Assembly: GCA_922989275.2 (NCBI GenBank)
Contig: OV277872.1
Location: 29,094,119 to 29,158,118, forward strand
Length of the DNA stretch: 64,000 bases
From: Gari tellinella
Taxonomy: Eukaryota; Mollusca; Bivalvia; Cardiida; Psammobiidae
Direction of reading: 5' to 3'
Each line of letters begins with the position of its first letter. Within the stretch, counting starts at the first letter, position 1. The translations under genes were made by a program, and so were the position numbers. This document shows positions 48,489-58,369 of this stretch, in pieces. The notes under the pieces are model-generated. The model ran no database searches. It was not told where the DNA came from and worked only from the letters and a program-made list of their open reading frames with translations.

Positions 48489-49556
48489 ATGAGTATATTT
48501 GGGTATAAAAGAAATGAAAAATACAATGATAATGGTTTAGAAAAATACATTGATGATAGATTAAAAAATGAAAGAAATAAAATTATAAAATACACTGATA
48601 ATGTTTTTAAATCAAAAAAGAATTATTATACAATATGGGCAGAAGCAGCTAATTTAGAGGATCTTGGACTGTTTTCATTTGGAGCTGCTGTACCTGGATA
48701 TGCTATTGGAAGTTTTAGACCTGTTGGTTATACTATAATTAAAAAATCAAAAGTTGTTGGCATTAGTATATCTTGTACTCCTAGTCCAAATAGAGGTATA
48801 GTAATAGTAAATGTGCTTGTTAACCGCATGCCAATGTGTAATATTACTTTATTAGAGGATGAGACTGAAACTAATAATTGTGTTACAAATACAAAAGAAA
48901 TTGAACCAAACTCAGTTATTACTTTTATGTGTGCAACTGATAATGTAGGGAAGACACATGCAGTTGTTTCATTAATGTTAGAAGTTATTGAGGAACCAGA
49001 TATAGCACTATATGAAAATTTAATATCTGATAAAAGTGATTTAAACAAATTTTCTGGAAATATTTCCGACCAGATAGAAAAACTTTGGGAGAAAATTATT
49101 GAATTAGATTCTAAACCTTGGGGAAAACTTTTTGAATTGGATGCTAAAATGAAAAGTGTTTTAAAGGATAACCATATTATTTCACTTGTTGCAGAATCTA
49201 AAGGTCCATTGACTAAGAATTATGTTATATCATTTGATAAATTAGGAAGAGAAACTGGAGGAGGTTATGTTATGATTAAAACAGGTATAATTATAGGGGC
49301 AAGTATATCAGCTATAGTTAAAACTGGTGAAGTTAAAGTTGGCGTTTATAAAGATGGACAAGTTACTGGAGATGAAATATATAATATTAGTGTTAAATCT
49401 ACTACTAATAATATTTTTTGGGATCCAGTAAAACATTATAAACTAGATAAAAGTAAACTAATTCCAGCAGGTTCAGTTATTGATATTGTTTCTTTATCAT
49501 ATAATGCTACAGTAGAAAAAGTAACCGTTGGATTATTAATAGAATTACTAGGGTAA
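48489..49556 (+). CDS. Fibre-like protein with two knob domains, 355 aa
   Basis: The start is ATG at 48,489 (MSIFGYKR); an upstream TTG adds four residues but lacks the usual context. After a short charged stretch come domain 1 (about 45-165, TIWAEAANLEDLGLFSFGAA ... VVSLMLEVI), a linker helix (about 170-225) and domain 2 (about 232-355, IISLVAESKGPLTKNYVISF ... VGLLIELLG). Domain 2 is clearly closer to the single domain of the 230-aa protein (shared AESKGP, GRE, GxGYV, AGSVI, LLIEL). The gene is thus a duplicate in which the domain was doubled. A receptor-binding role is inferred. It ends 10 bp before the right TIR. Confidence 0.65.
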   Translation: MSIFGYKRNEKYNDNGLEKYIDDRLKNERNKIIKYTDNVFKSKKNYYTIWAEAANLEDLGLFSFGAAVPGYAIGSFRPVGYTIIKKSKVVGISISCTPSPNRGIVIVNVLVNRMPMCNITLLEDETETNNCVTNTKEIEPNSVITFMCATDNVGKTHAVVSLMLEVIEEPDIALYENLISDKSDLNKFSGNISDQIEKLWEKIIELDSKPWGKLFELDAKMKSVLKDNHIISLVAESKGPLTKNYVISFDKLGRETGGGYVMIKTGIIIGASISAIVKTGEVKVGVYKDGQVTGDEIYNISVKSTTNNIFWDPVKHYKLDKSKLIPAGSVIDIVSLSYNATVEKVTVGLLIELLG

Positions 49557-49565
49557 GAAAATTTA

Positions 49566-49726
49566 TTTTTTTTGCATTTTCTCTCTTGTCAAATAGTTTT
49601 CTGGATGTTCTTGAACATCCGGCCTTTTTAAAATTTTACCTTTATTCCTCGAGGGGGGATACTAGTATAGGGGGAAATGTAAAAAATATTTTTAGGTGGG
49701 GGAGGGGAGTAATAAGCTATATTACT
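49566..49726 (-). repeat. Polinton right terminal inverted repeat
   Basis: 49,566-49,707 is the exact inverted copy of 33,039-33,180. The last 19 bases (49,708-49,726) read AGTAATAAGCTATATTACT on the plus strand, the same as the left end and not its inverse. The inner palindrome lies at 49,603-49,620. Confidence 0.95.
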
Positions 49727-49732
49727 AACGAC
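49727..49732 (+). other. Polinton target-site duplication, right (AACGAC)
   Basis: Identical to 33,014-33,019. Confidence 0.93.
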
Positions 49733-50024
49733 CCTTGTCGCTGTTCCCTAAGCAGGAAAATTATGTCAAAACTATTCACGACTGCAATGTCGTCTGCTTA
49801 AAACTGTTGTCTGCTGTTTTTCTCAAAGTTACATAATGGACATTTGTACAGAAAAAACGTAATGACGAGTGACAAACAGCTTGAATCCCGATCAGACACC
49901 GCGTTACGCGGCGTCTGATCTGTATTCAAGCTGTTTGCACATTTCTCTCCCTATAACGACTCCCTCCGAACAACGCACATATTTTTTGTCTCCCTTTGGG
50001 TGTCGTTGGAGAGAGGGAGCGCTG
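49733..50024. mobile_element. Right part of the MITE family B copy that received the Polinton
   Basis: CCTTGTCGCTGTTCCCTAAG continues the family B sequence (compare 2236 onwards) and the element ends in GAGAGAGGGAGCGCTGT. A hairpin D copy (49,870-49,945) is inside. Confidence 0.65.
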
Positions 50025-50034
50025 TATAACGATT

Positions 50035-50475
50035 TTTTAGCCTTTGTTTTATTCAGCCAATGAAGAAAATAGTTCCACTTAATACAGTCATGAGTATGTA
50101 TACATCATTAGAAATATATTCTATATGATCCTAGCAGATGGTGGCTAGTCTATTTTGTTTAAATATCTTATTAACCCTTCGTAAAAAATCCAGTTAAACC
50201 TGTGTTAAATGGACAAAAAAACCATAATAAATGACAGATTTATATAAAGGTAAACAGTCTTACTCTGAAAAATATTGTTCCATTTTAACTAGTCATGAAT
50301 GTTTCATAAGAAAAAATGTTCACATTCAAGCAGATGGTTACAGCTTTAAGCAGGCTGAAGGTAAAGCAGATAGCGCCTAACGGCACATTCTGGTTTATTT
50401 TTAACCTGTTTTAAGAGGTCATCTCACTCATCGGTCTTTAAATCAAAGAAACAGGCTACGGAATAAAGGTTTAAT
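50035..50475. repeat. MITE family G fragments
   Basis: CCAATGAAGAAAATAGTTCC, TAAGCAGGCTGAAGGTAAAG and AAAGAAACAGGCTACGG are family G pieces in a decayed arrangement. Confidence 0.45.
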
Positions 50476-50492
50476 AATTAAAAAATTTAGAA

Positions 50493-50858
50493 CATTGCTC
50501 TCTCTCTACAACCAACAACACCTTATGGGAGACAAAATTATGTATGTTGTTCGGTGGGAAATTGGCTTACATTTGCGAAACAGCTTGAATTCAGATCAGA
50601 CGACGTGTGATGTTGCGTCTGATCTGGATTCAAGCAGAATCAAGCTGTTTATCACTTTCTTTTCATTACTGGTATGTTTTTTTCTGTCAAATGTCCAATA
50701 TCTGACTTTGAGAAACACAGCAGACGACAAATTAAAGCAGCAGATATTGCAGCCTTGAAACGGATGGACATAATTGTCTTGTTTGGGGAACAGCAGCAAG
50801 AGTTATTGTAAGGAGGGAATCATTGTTAAGAGAGCTGTTGTTGGCAGGGAGCACTGTA
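50493..50858. mobile_element. MITE family B, copy 4
   Basis: CATTGCTCTCTCTCTACAAC at the left, CAGGGAGCACTGT at the right; hairpin D at about 50,578-50,650. Confidence 0.6.
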
Positions 50859-51087
50859 CAATTATTTAATATATGCACCTTTTCTGGAGGCAGCAAAAAA
50901 GAGTCAAACAAACTTTGGTTTTCTCAGAAAACTAAACAAGACTTACCAGCCTATATGCATTTTACATCTTGGACATCCCAGAATTCTCCAACTGAACCCA
51001 GAGAACCATGTGTCTGAGCTGAAAGCCTACAATAATGATTAAATAGTTAAATGAAATTACATAATTATATGGAAGACCTAGTTTCAG

Positions 51088-51342
51088 CAGGGCTGCCATT
51101 TCTCCGGATTTTTCCTAAATCTTCAGATTTTTTTCTAGAACATGGTAGTTTAAAGCAGGCTGAAAGTAAAGCAGAATGCGCCATAAGGCACATTATGCTT
51201 TACTTCCAGTCTGCTTTAAGTAGTCATGTGTCAACTAAACTAGAAACAGGCTATAGGGTCAAGGTACAATTTGTAAATTCGCACTTGAAAAATGCAAATT
51301 TGGAAATCTTAGGCTTTTTCATGTCAACTTATGGCAGCCCTG
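51088..51342. mobile_element. MITE family A, copy 4
   Basis: Ends CAGGGCTGCCAT and ATGGCAGCCCTG; flanks TTTCAG and TTTCGG (one mismatch). Same hairpin core as the other copies. Confidence 0.75.
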
Positions 51343-51399
51343 TTTCGGTGATCACAGTCAGATAAAACTTGAGCAAAGTGAGCTGATAATGTCACTGCA

Positions 51400-51610
51400 A
51401 ATTATCAGCAAAGGTCCCATGTATGGTCTGTCTCTTATATCTGATGGTTTGGTTTGAAGAAAACAAACCTTGAATTTGAGCATGTGAGGGCCTCTCTAGA
51501 CAGAATGACACAGTTTTACAATATTTGCACACTTGTCACATGATTTTACAATTACTTTCAAGCATATATAATTGAGAACAATGGGGGTCATGCAAAGGCA
51601 CATTAGTGAT
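51400..51610. repeat. Dispersed repeat L fragment
   Basis: GGGCCTCTCTAGACAGAATG and TTGAGAACAATGGGGGTCAT match motifs at 12,050-13,470 and 61,340-61,500. Confidence 0.45.
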
Positions 51611-51786
51611 GTATTAAAGTTAAGTAAATATTTTCTCAATTCGTGCTGTCTGTTTACACTTAACCATGTCCTAAGCCAGCAGGTCTTATGTCTTCTCTTT
51701 GGTCTTCTCAATCCACTCTCAGACGACTCTTCTGTCTTGTCCTGCTCCAACCCAAGTTACTGATGCCGACACTCCTTTCTCCATGA

Positions 51787-52668
51787 CAGGGTTCGAATTT
51801 AAGCTCGCATACTCGCAAAATGCGAGTGGAATTTGTAAATTGCGAGTGATTTTTCAACAAACTCGCAAAAAAATGCGAGTACGGTTTTTCGGACAGCTAA
51901 ACACAGTATAGCGTCTGTAAGGCTATGCTCGGTTTATTCCGTAGCATTTCGAGTGGCGGAAATGGACGAGAAGACAAGCGAATACTTTTCGTAAGCCAAT
52001 CATAGCTTGTCGGGCAGTTTCAACCTCTTTTTTGTCTGTAAGAATGACGTAATGACGGACTTTCCCAATTCTCATTGGCTAATGAAACGCGCACTTTGCT
52101 ACTTCGGAGTTCCGATGTGTAAACAATTCTTATCACACACAGAGTCTGAGACTCAACAACCGAAACCGTTCTTCAAAGACGAGGCCATTTAAAAGACTCG
52201 CACGAGTACAAGAATACTTCTAATTCTACTGTGACATACTGTTTATTAACCACAGCCCTGAAATATACGACCAGTGAAAAAACGTTTGTATCGTAGACGG
52301 ATTGGCAATCTAAACATGACCTAATTTTCGAGTAATGAAATCGTGTGCGGTCTGCCTAGTGCATACAGCATGCATTCTCCCCAATATTATAAAATGTAAG
52401 AAAAATACTCCTTTGGTATGTACACATAGATATGAAAATCAAGATCTTATCCCTTGTCAGCTGTAACCACAAATGTACAACTATGAAATACACGAATTGT
52501 AGGTAGATCGTATTTGATTACTACACGTCTGTGTCGGGTTAAAAGTTAAAACATATATGTTCAGAATGACAGTTTAACTTTCGCGAGTAGTTTTTGCATT
52601 TTGCGATAAAGTTCAAAAGTCACTCGCAAAAAAATGCAAGTGTAATTTTTAGCTAATTTCTACCCCTG
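51787..52668. mobile_element. CAGGG...CCCTG element with TGCGAGT-rich ends
   Basis: About 880 bp. The left end has CAGGGTTCGAATTTAAGCTC and several (A)TGCGAGT / ACTCGCA motifs; the right end repeats them (CACTCGCAAAAAAATGCAAG) and closes with TACCCCTG. The interior looks unique, without a supported reading frame. A non-autonomous hAT-like element is the best guess. Confidence 0.45.
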
Positions 52669-52849
52669 CATGAGAGAGTAAATTAAACAAATCCAACATT
52701 TTCTCACTCATTTCAACACCAAATCCTATGGTGTTACTACTCATTAGAATCGTCTCTTCGATACGATTCTAATGAGTAGTGACACCATAGGGTCTAATTC
52801 AGAAATAAACATTTTTGTTTTTGAAATGCTCCTCTTATCTGAAGCCCTG
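52669..52849. mobile_element. MITE family J, left end missing
   Basis: Starts within the family (GAGAGAGTAAATTAAAC), has the hairpin TACTCATTAGAATCGTCTCT and ends CTTATCTGAAGCCCTG. Confidence 0.6.
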
Positions 52850-53139
52850 TCCTTTCTTTGAGAAACTATACATGCATAGATAACTTCCAGTTCAGCATCT
52901 TCATCTCTTTGATTCATTACGGTAGCTTGTTCCTCTTTTGAGTCTCATGAGAGGGGCGTTTTTTGTTGTTCCTTTTCAGGTTAGGCCTCCCACCAAACAC
53001 TACAGGAAGTACATTGGAAAGCAGTTTTTTTCTTTTCCCATTTACATGACAGCAATTTAAGCAAAATTCAATGCATTGAATTAAAATGTAGAAAATGTCA
53101 ATTTTTAGAAAATTCAAATGATTCATTCTAATCTTACTG

Positions 53140-53206
53140 GCAAACAATGGAGTCTGATCAGATGCCAGCTTTCCAGGTGTCTGATCTAGCTCCAAGCTGT
53201 TTACAA
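53140..53206. repeat. Hairpin family D copy
   Basis: GCAAACAATGGAGTCTGATC pairs imperfectly with GTCTGATCTAGCTCCAAGCT. Confidence 0.45.
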
Positions 53207-53649
53207 TGGGGAAAGTATAACTGGGGTTATTGGGAACATATATAACGTTTGCTCCACTGTAAAGGGTTGCCTATACCTAAAGCTTACCTGTGAGGTTCTA
53301 TGGATGTTGGCATCTAAAGCAGTGATAACTTCAAACAGCTGATCTGGAAATACAAGTAATAGTTTTACACCTTCAACTTGCTCCAGGGGAGTATGTCACA
53401 GTTTATAGATTCATCATCACTTGTATGGCCTTGCTTTACAAGCATGCTTTTTCGAAGATGCGGAAGGGTGCATGACTGCGAACCTGGTAACCATGGTTTG
53501 ATTCCAGGTCAGAGAGGTACGTATGTTCATGAGAACACCTGGTTACCAGTGATAAGTTTAGAAATCAGATGAATGAGTCCTAGGGATGCACATTCTGTTA
53601 AACAATGAGTCCCTGAGACAAACATTGAGTCTTTGACGTGAAAAATTAA

Positions 53650-53783
53650 CCCAATATTATAACCAATTAATTACTTCTAGTTTTGAAGACAGGTGACCAC
53701 TTAAAGCATGTTGAAAGAAAAGCAGAATGTGCCTTAAGGCACATTCTGCTTTACTTGCAACATGCTTTAAGCTACTATTTGCT
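53650..53783. mobile_element. MITE family G, truncated copy
   Basis: TTAA-CCCAATATTATAACC, AGTTTTGAAGACAGGTGACC and the hairpin AAGCAGAATGTGCCTTAAGG; the right end is missing. Confidence 0.55.
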
Positions 53784-53972
53784 TATGAGAAATAGGTTCA
53801 TTATTTTAAAGGCCAGAAAAGCTACGGGTCCATGGGACTCACAACTTTTTAAATAATGAGTCCCTGGCAAATTTAATGAGTGTAGGACTCGGGATGCACA
53901 GGTAAAATTATCACTGGGTTACATATCTAATAAATAATAAAATTTAATCAGTCTTCCAATGATGTATTTAAA

Positions 53973-54325
53973 TTTTCATACTTCCCTCGTACAGTATTAG
54001 TGTGGAACTCTCTTCCACATCATGTAGTCAGTGCTGACTCCATCTCAGGACTCATGGACTGTACCTTAGGCTTCACATGCTTTTCTTTTAACAATCACAA
54101 GCACTCCTTTTCCTATGCACAACAAAACCATGTACATAATGTAGGCTACTGAAGTCGGTTTTTAGGTTGTTGGGTTTTGCACTTTCACTAGCACATGCAG
54201 GGCATCTCTTGGGTGAATTGAGTAGCTCAAGATTGCCCAGCACTTTATATTTTATTTTAACCACCCATGCATGACCATCATATTCAAGTTTGAATGTTTG
54301 CCATTAATGAAGAAGAAGAAGGTTT
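53973..54325 (+). pseudogene. LINE 3' end (reverse-transcriptase C-terminus)
   Basis: The frame at 53,973-54,085 reads FSYFPRTVLVWNSLPHHVV and SADSISGLM, the well-known C-terminal stretch of Jockey/CR1-type LINE polymerases (RTVxxWNSLPxxVV). A short 3' UTR follows and ends in a (GAA)n tail near 54,310. It is a 5'-truncated dead copy. Confidence 0.65.
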
Positions 54326-54499
54326 TACTGTATAAAGTTAACATACCAACATAACTTACCATTTGGATTTTTCAATAACTGGATGAGAACTTGTGATTTT
54401 GGTCCAAATGTATCATTTCTCTGTCTTATTGCCTTGTTGGCAGGTATGTTGACAAGATTACCCAACTTCACAATTTCCATCCCACATTTTCGACATAGA

Positions 54500-56775
54500 A
54501 AAAAATCTGAAACAAGAGCATGTCCCACTTACACAAATGCCCTGATGGTACAAGGAGGGGAATTCAGTCTTTCAAATGTAAAATGTAGGAGTAAAAGAGG
54601 GGAAACTGTTGTGGAGCGCCATTTTGAGGAATTCAAGGGCCATTACTCCAAAGGACCTAGCATCAATTGGCACCGCTGGCTATCAAACTTGGTCTCCATT
54701 TTATGTAAACAAACATTTTCAGAAAGTTTGGTGAAGATCAGATGAAAAGCAATGTGTTTGTGAAACACAAATGCCTCCAGCCAGCATAATGTTCTGTAAT
54801 GTAATGCTTATTTGCAAAAGTAGGTTAAAAGTCAAGGTCGCATGGTATTAAATGAAACATTGGCATGGTTGGAGAAGTCTTAACACAAGTTAGATACAAT
54901 GTACATACAAAGTATGGACCCTCTAGGCCTACTTGTTCAAATGTTATAGGCATATAAAGGTTCAGAGTTGTAGATAAGCAGAGTATCCGAGTACTTACCC
55001 AATTGAAATTTGTGAAATACCCAATTATTTCAAAACTAATGGGTGACAGTACCCAACAAAAGCAAAAGGAAACCCAATTATTTGAAAGTGATTGAGTAAA
55101 AACCAAACGAATACTCAATTGCTTTTCAATTTCATTGGGATATTAACTGAACTTTTACTTTAGTCGAACGTGTGTAAACAAAAGTTGCATATAGAACTTA
55201 GCCTGAATGCACTGTTGAAAGGACAAGGATAGGAAATCCAAGTTTATTTTCCTACTGATACCCTATTACAAATCATGGGATTCTGGACTGTGGATACCCA
55301 AAGGAATTAGAAACCATGGGGTTGTGGTCAATGCAATACCCAATGAATTTTAAAAAAAAACCTATTCCTTTAAAATCTGTGTATTGATACCCAATTCCAA
55401 GACAAAGCTTATCTACAACTCTGAAGGTTTATACTAAAGTAGGTCAAAGGTCAAGGTCACAAGGGGAAAAACGATGGTATGGTTGGAAAGGTCTTGACAC
55501 AAGTAATATACATACAACATATGCAAGCCGTAGGCCTACTGGTGCAAATTTATAGCCATTTAAAGATTTTAACAAAAGTAGGTCAAATGTCAAGGTCACA
55601 AGGTCAAAAAGGTTTGTATGATTGGAAAGATCTTGACACAGAAAAGACACATGCTAAGTATAAAAGGCCCAGGTGCAAAAGTTCAAGAGTTATATCTAAA
55701 GTTAAGGTTTTTGGTTAAAGTTTTATTAAATATAGCCATTTAAAGATTTTTACAAAAGTAGGTCAAAGGTCAATGGCACAGTCACAAGGTTAAAAAGGTT
55801 TGTATAGTTGGAAAGGTCTTCACAGAGGGAAGACACATACAAAGTATAAAAGGCCCAGGTGCAAAAATGCACAATTTATAGCCACGAGTGACGATTAAGG
55901 TTGTTTGTTAAAGTTTGATTAAATAGGCCAAATGTCAAGGTAATGTCACATGGTCAAAAACCTTGGTATGGTTGGAAAGGTCTTGACACAAGATATAAAC
56001 ATACAAAATATGAAAGCCCTAGGCCTACTAGTGTACATGTTACAGCCATTTAAAGATTTTTACAAAAGTACTGTAGGTCAAAGCTCAAGGTCACAAGTCA
56101 AAAAGATTTGTATGATTGGAAAGGTCTTGACACAGGGAAGACACTTGCATAGTATACAAGGCCCAGGTGCAAAAATGCCAATGTTATAGCCAATGTTAAA
56201 GTTTGATTAAATAGGCCAAAGGTCAAGATCATGGTCACATGGTCAAAATTATTGCAAAAGTAGGTCAAAAGTCAAGGTCGCATGGTAAATGAAACATTGG
56301 CATGGTTGGAGAAGTCTTAACACAAGTTAGATACAATATACATAAACAGTATGGAAGCTCTAGGCCTACTTGTTCAAATGTTAAAGGCATATAAAGTTTT
56401 ATACAAAAGTAGGTCAAAGGTCAAGGTCAAAAGGGGAAGACGTATGGCTGGAAAGATCTTGACACAAGTAATATACATACAAAATATGAAAGCCCTAGGC
56501 CTATGCCTACTGGTGCAAATGTATAGCCATTTACAGATTTTTACAAAAGTTGGTCAAAGGTCAAGGTCAAAAAGGTTTGTATGGTTGGTAAGGTCTTGAC
56601 ACAAGGAAGACACGTGCCAAGTATAATTAAAAGGCCCAGGTGCAAAAATGCAAGAGATATAGCCAACGCTAATTAAGGCATTTTGGCACAGACAGATGTT
56701 CAAGCAAACCAACAAACATACAGACAGGACAAAAACTATATGCCCTAGAAACTATGATTCGGGAGCGTAAAATAG
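54500..56775 (+). repeat. Modular dispersed repeat E, long copy (about a dozen modules)
   Basis: Starts near AACAAGAGCATGTCCCACTT, with repeated AAAAGTAGGTCAAAGGTCAA, GGTTGGAAAGGTCTTGACAC and AAGTATAAAAGGCCCAGG modules, and ends near CAAAAACTATATGCCCTAGA. It is interrupted by the element at 54,963-55,423. Confidence 0.7.
54963..55423. mobile_element. MITE family M nested in repeat E, 6-bp duplication
   Basis: 17-bp perfect TIRs CAGAGTTGTAGATAAGC / GCTTATCTACAACTCTG; AAGGTT flanks both ends (54,957-54,962 and 55,424-55,429). Inside, ATACCCAATT-type motifs recur in both orientations. The tips resemble family J (shared AGATAAG). Confidence 0.78.
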
Positions 56776-57839
56776 TTTGCCTGAATTAAATTAGTTGCCC
56801 CACCCACCATATATTGTCATCAATTACAAATAGATTTATCAACCATTACGCGAATGTTTTCCGCCTTTTAGCTAGTTTGTTTATGAAATATGGCACATAC
56901 CATGAATGTCATCTGAGACTACATTGATGACATTGGTTATAACAATCGTTAATGCCAGTGTAAAAATAAATTTTACACCTGGCAAAATACTCCATTTCAT
57001 GGGCGCTGACATTTTGAATGTTGAACACTGGGATATGCTTACATTTTTTCATCAAGAATCCCACAATTGCTCGTCACGTGAGTTACCTAGATATGAACCA
57101 ATCAAATGTTGGCCCACAAAGTGGTAACCGGCATTCGTTTTACATGACTTACTCCTACGACATATGGCTGTAATGGCTTAATAACAGAAAAAGACGTTAC
57201 AAATACAGTTTTAAGTGTAATGTTACGATGGGTAATATAATAATTAAGCAGGGGATGCATTTCGTTGTTAATTCCCTAGTGCAATAAAGTTGCAAAGTTA
57301 AGAAAAATACAAAAATTATAAATAGATTGGTAGTTAATTGCATGTGACCCAGATAAACACAGTCCTGTCAATTTGATTGACAGCTCCTGACGATACAAGA
57401 TAGTAGGTCAAACAAGAAATTTGGCCGTATATACGCAAAAATATTATATGAAACCAAGTTGCCACTAAAATTAAGCGGGAGAAACTGCAGATTTACTCAT
57501 AAATGCTTCTCTATAAGCTTTAAAAGCAACATTTCGGCTACTAAACAGCTGGCTAATTTGACCTTTACCTTCAGCTCAGAAATAAAACCCAATGAAATGT
57601 CGAAGGCGTGGTACAATCAGCCAATGAACCTGAAGAAAATTGATCACATGGTTTTGTTGATATCGAAGGGAAACTCCGCCCACAAAGAGACATCAAAACA
57701 AACCGGCGCAGTTACCGGCATATGTTTTTGTTGATAAAGTTAAATTATAATGATAGTGTAGAAAGAAGTTGAGTTTAACAAGAGTTGATATGAACATTGA
57801 GGAAACGTTTGTGTTAGATTTGTGAAAAATCGGTGCAAA
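56776..57839 (+). other. Upstream region of the ZNF395-like gene
   Basis: No gene or bounded repeat is seen. A CACGTG E-box lies near 57,074, and the last 150 bases are richer in GC and CpG than the flanks, which fits a promoter and 5' leader. Confidence 0.35.
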
Positions 57840-58351
57840 ATGTTTGGAACTAGGCGACTTGCAAAACGGTCGATCGTAGGGACTCGGGTTGCGGCGAAAT
57901 GGCAAGATGGCCGATATTACCCCGGCGTAATCCAATCTCAATATGCAGAAGAAACCCCATTCACGGACGCGGTTTATACCGTTATGTTTGAAGACGGTTA
58001 TGACAAGAATATCCCTGCTAAGAGTATTATCGGACAAGGGTTTCAGGGTACAACATCGACCACTTTAAAAAATGGACAGAAAGTGTTCTTGACTCTGAAT
58101 GGACGAGAGGTCACCGGCATCGTAATAAATCATACAAAAGAAACAGACGACGTGAGTGTCAATGTTTTGCTTTTTAGCGGCGAGGAGTTGGAAATCTCTA
58201 AAAGACTTGACGAGTTGAGGCTGTTGAAGAGCCGGAAGTCAGCAAGACTTGTTGATCAGGACACAGACTACTCTAAACTGGCAGATCTCCAACTGTCAGA
58301 ATCAAAGAAGAGAACAGTGTCATTGGGCATTGACATGCCAAATAAACAATC
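57840..58351 (+). CDS. First coding exon of a ZNF395/ZNF704-like regulator
   Basis: ATG at 57,840 opens a 171-codon exon that ends at a GTAAGT donor (58,352). The reading starts MFGTRRLAKRSIVGTRVAAK and contains DGRYYPGVIQ, VYTVMFEDGY, NGREVTG and RKSARLVDQDTDYSKLADLQ. This is the N-terminal Tudor-like region of the ZNF395 / SLC2A4RG / ZNF704 (HDBP) family of DNA-binding transcription regulators. Their zinc finger and C-terminal domain are encoded by later exons, which I did not find to 64,000, so the first intron is probably long. The codon choice and CpG content mark it as a real host exon. Confidence 0.72.
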
Positions 58352-58369
58352 GTAAGTAGAAATAACCAA

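Larger units (their letters stand above)
33020..49726. mobile_element. Complete Polinton/Maverick (polintovirus-type) element
   Basis: It spans 16,707 bp, starts with AG and ends with CT as Polintons do, has 161-bp terminal inverted repeats and perfect 6-bp duplications. It encodes integrase, protein-primed PolB, packaging ATPase, major capsid protein and about a dozen further genes, on both strands and tightly packed. The inner 142 bp of the two TIRs are identical, so insertion is very recent. The A/T-rich coding style and AAAAATG start contexts differ from the host flanks. All genes look intact apart from one frame change in PolB. No adenain-type protease was recognised. Confidence 0.96.
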
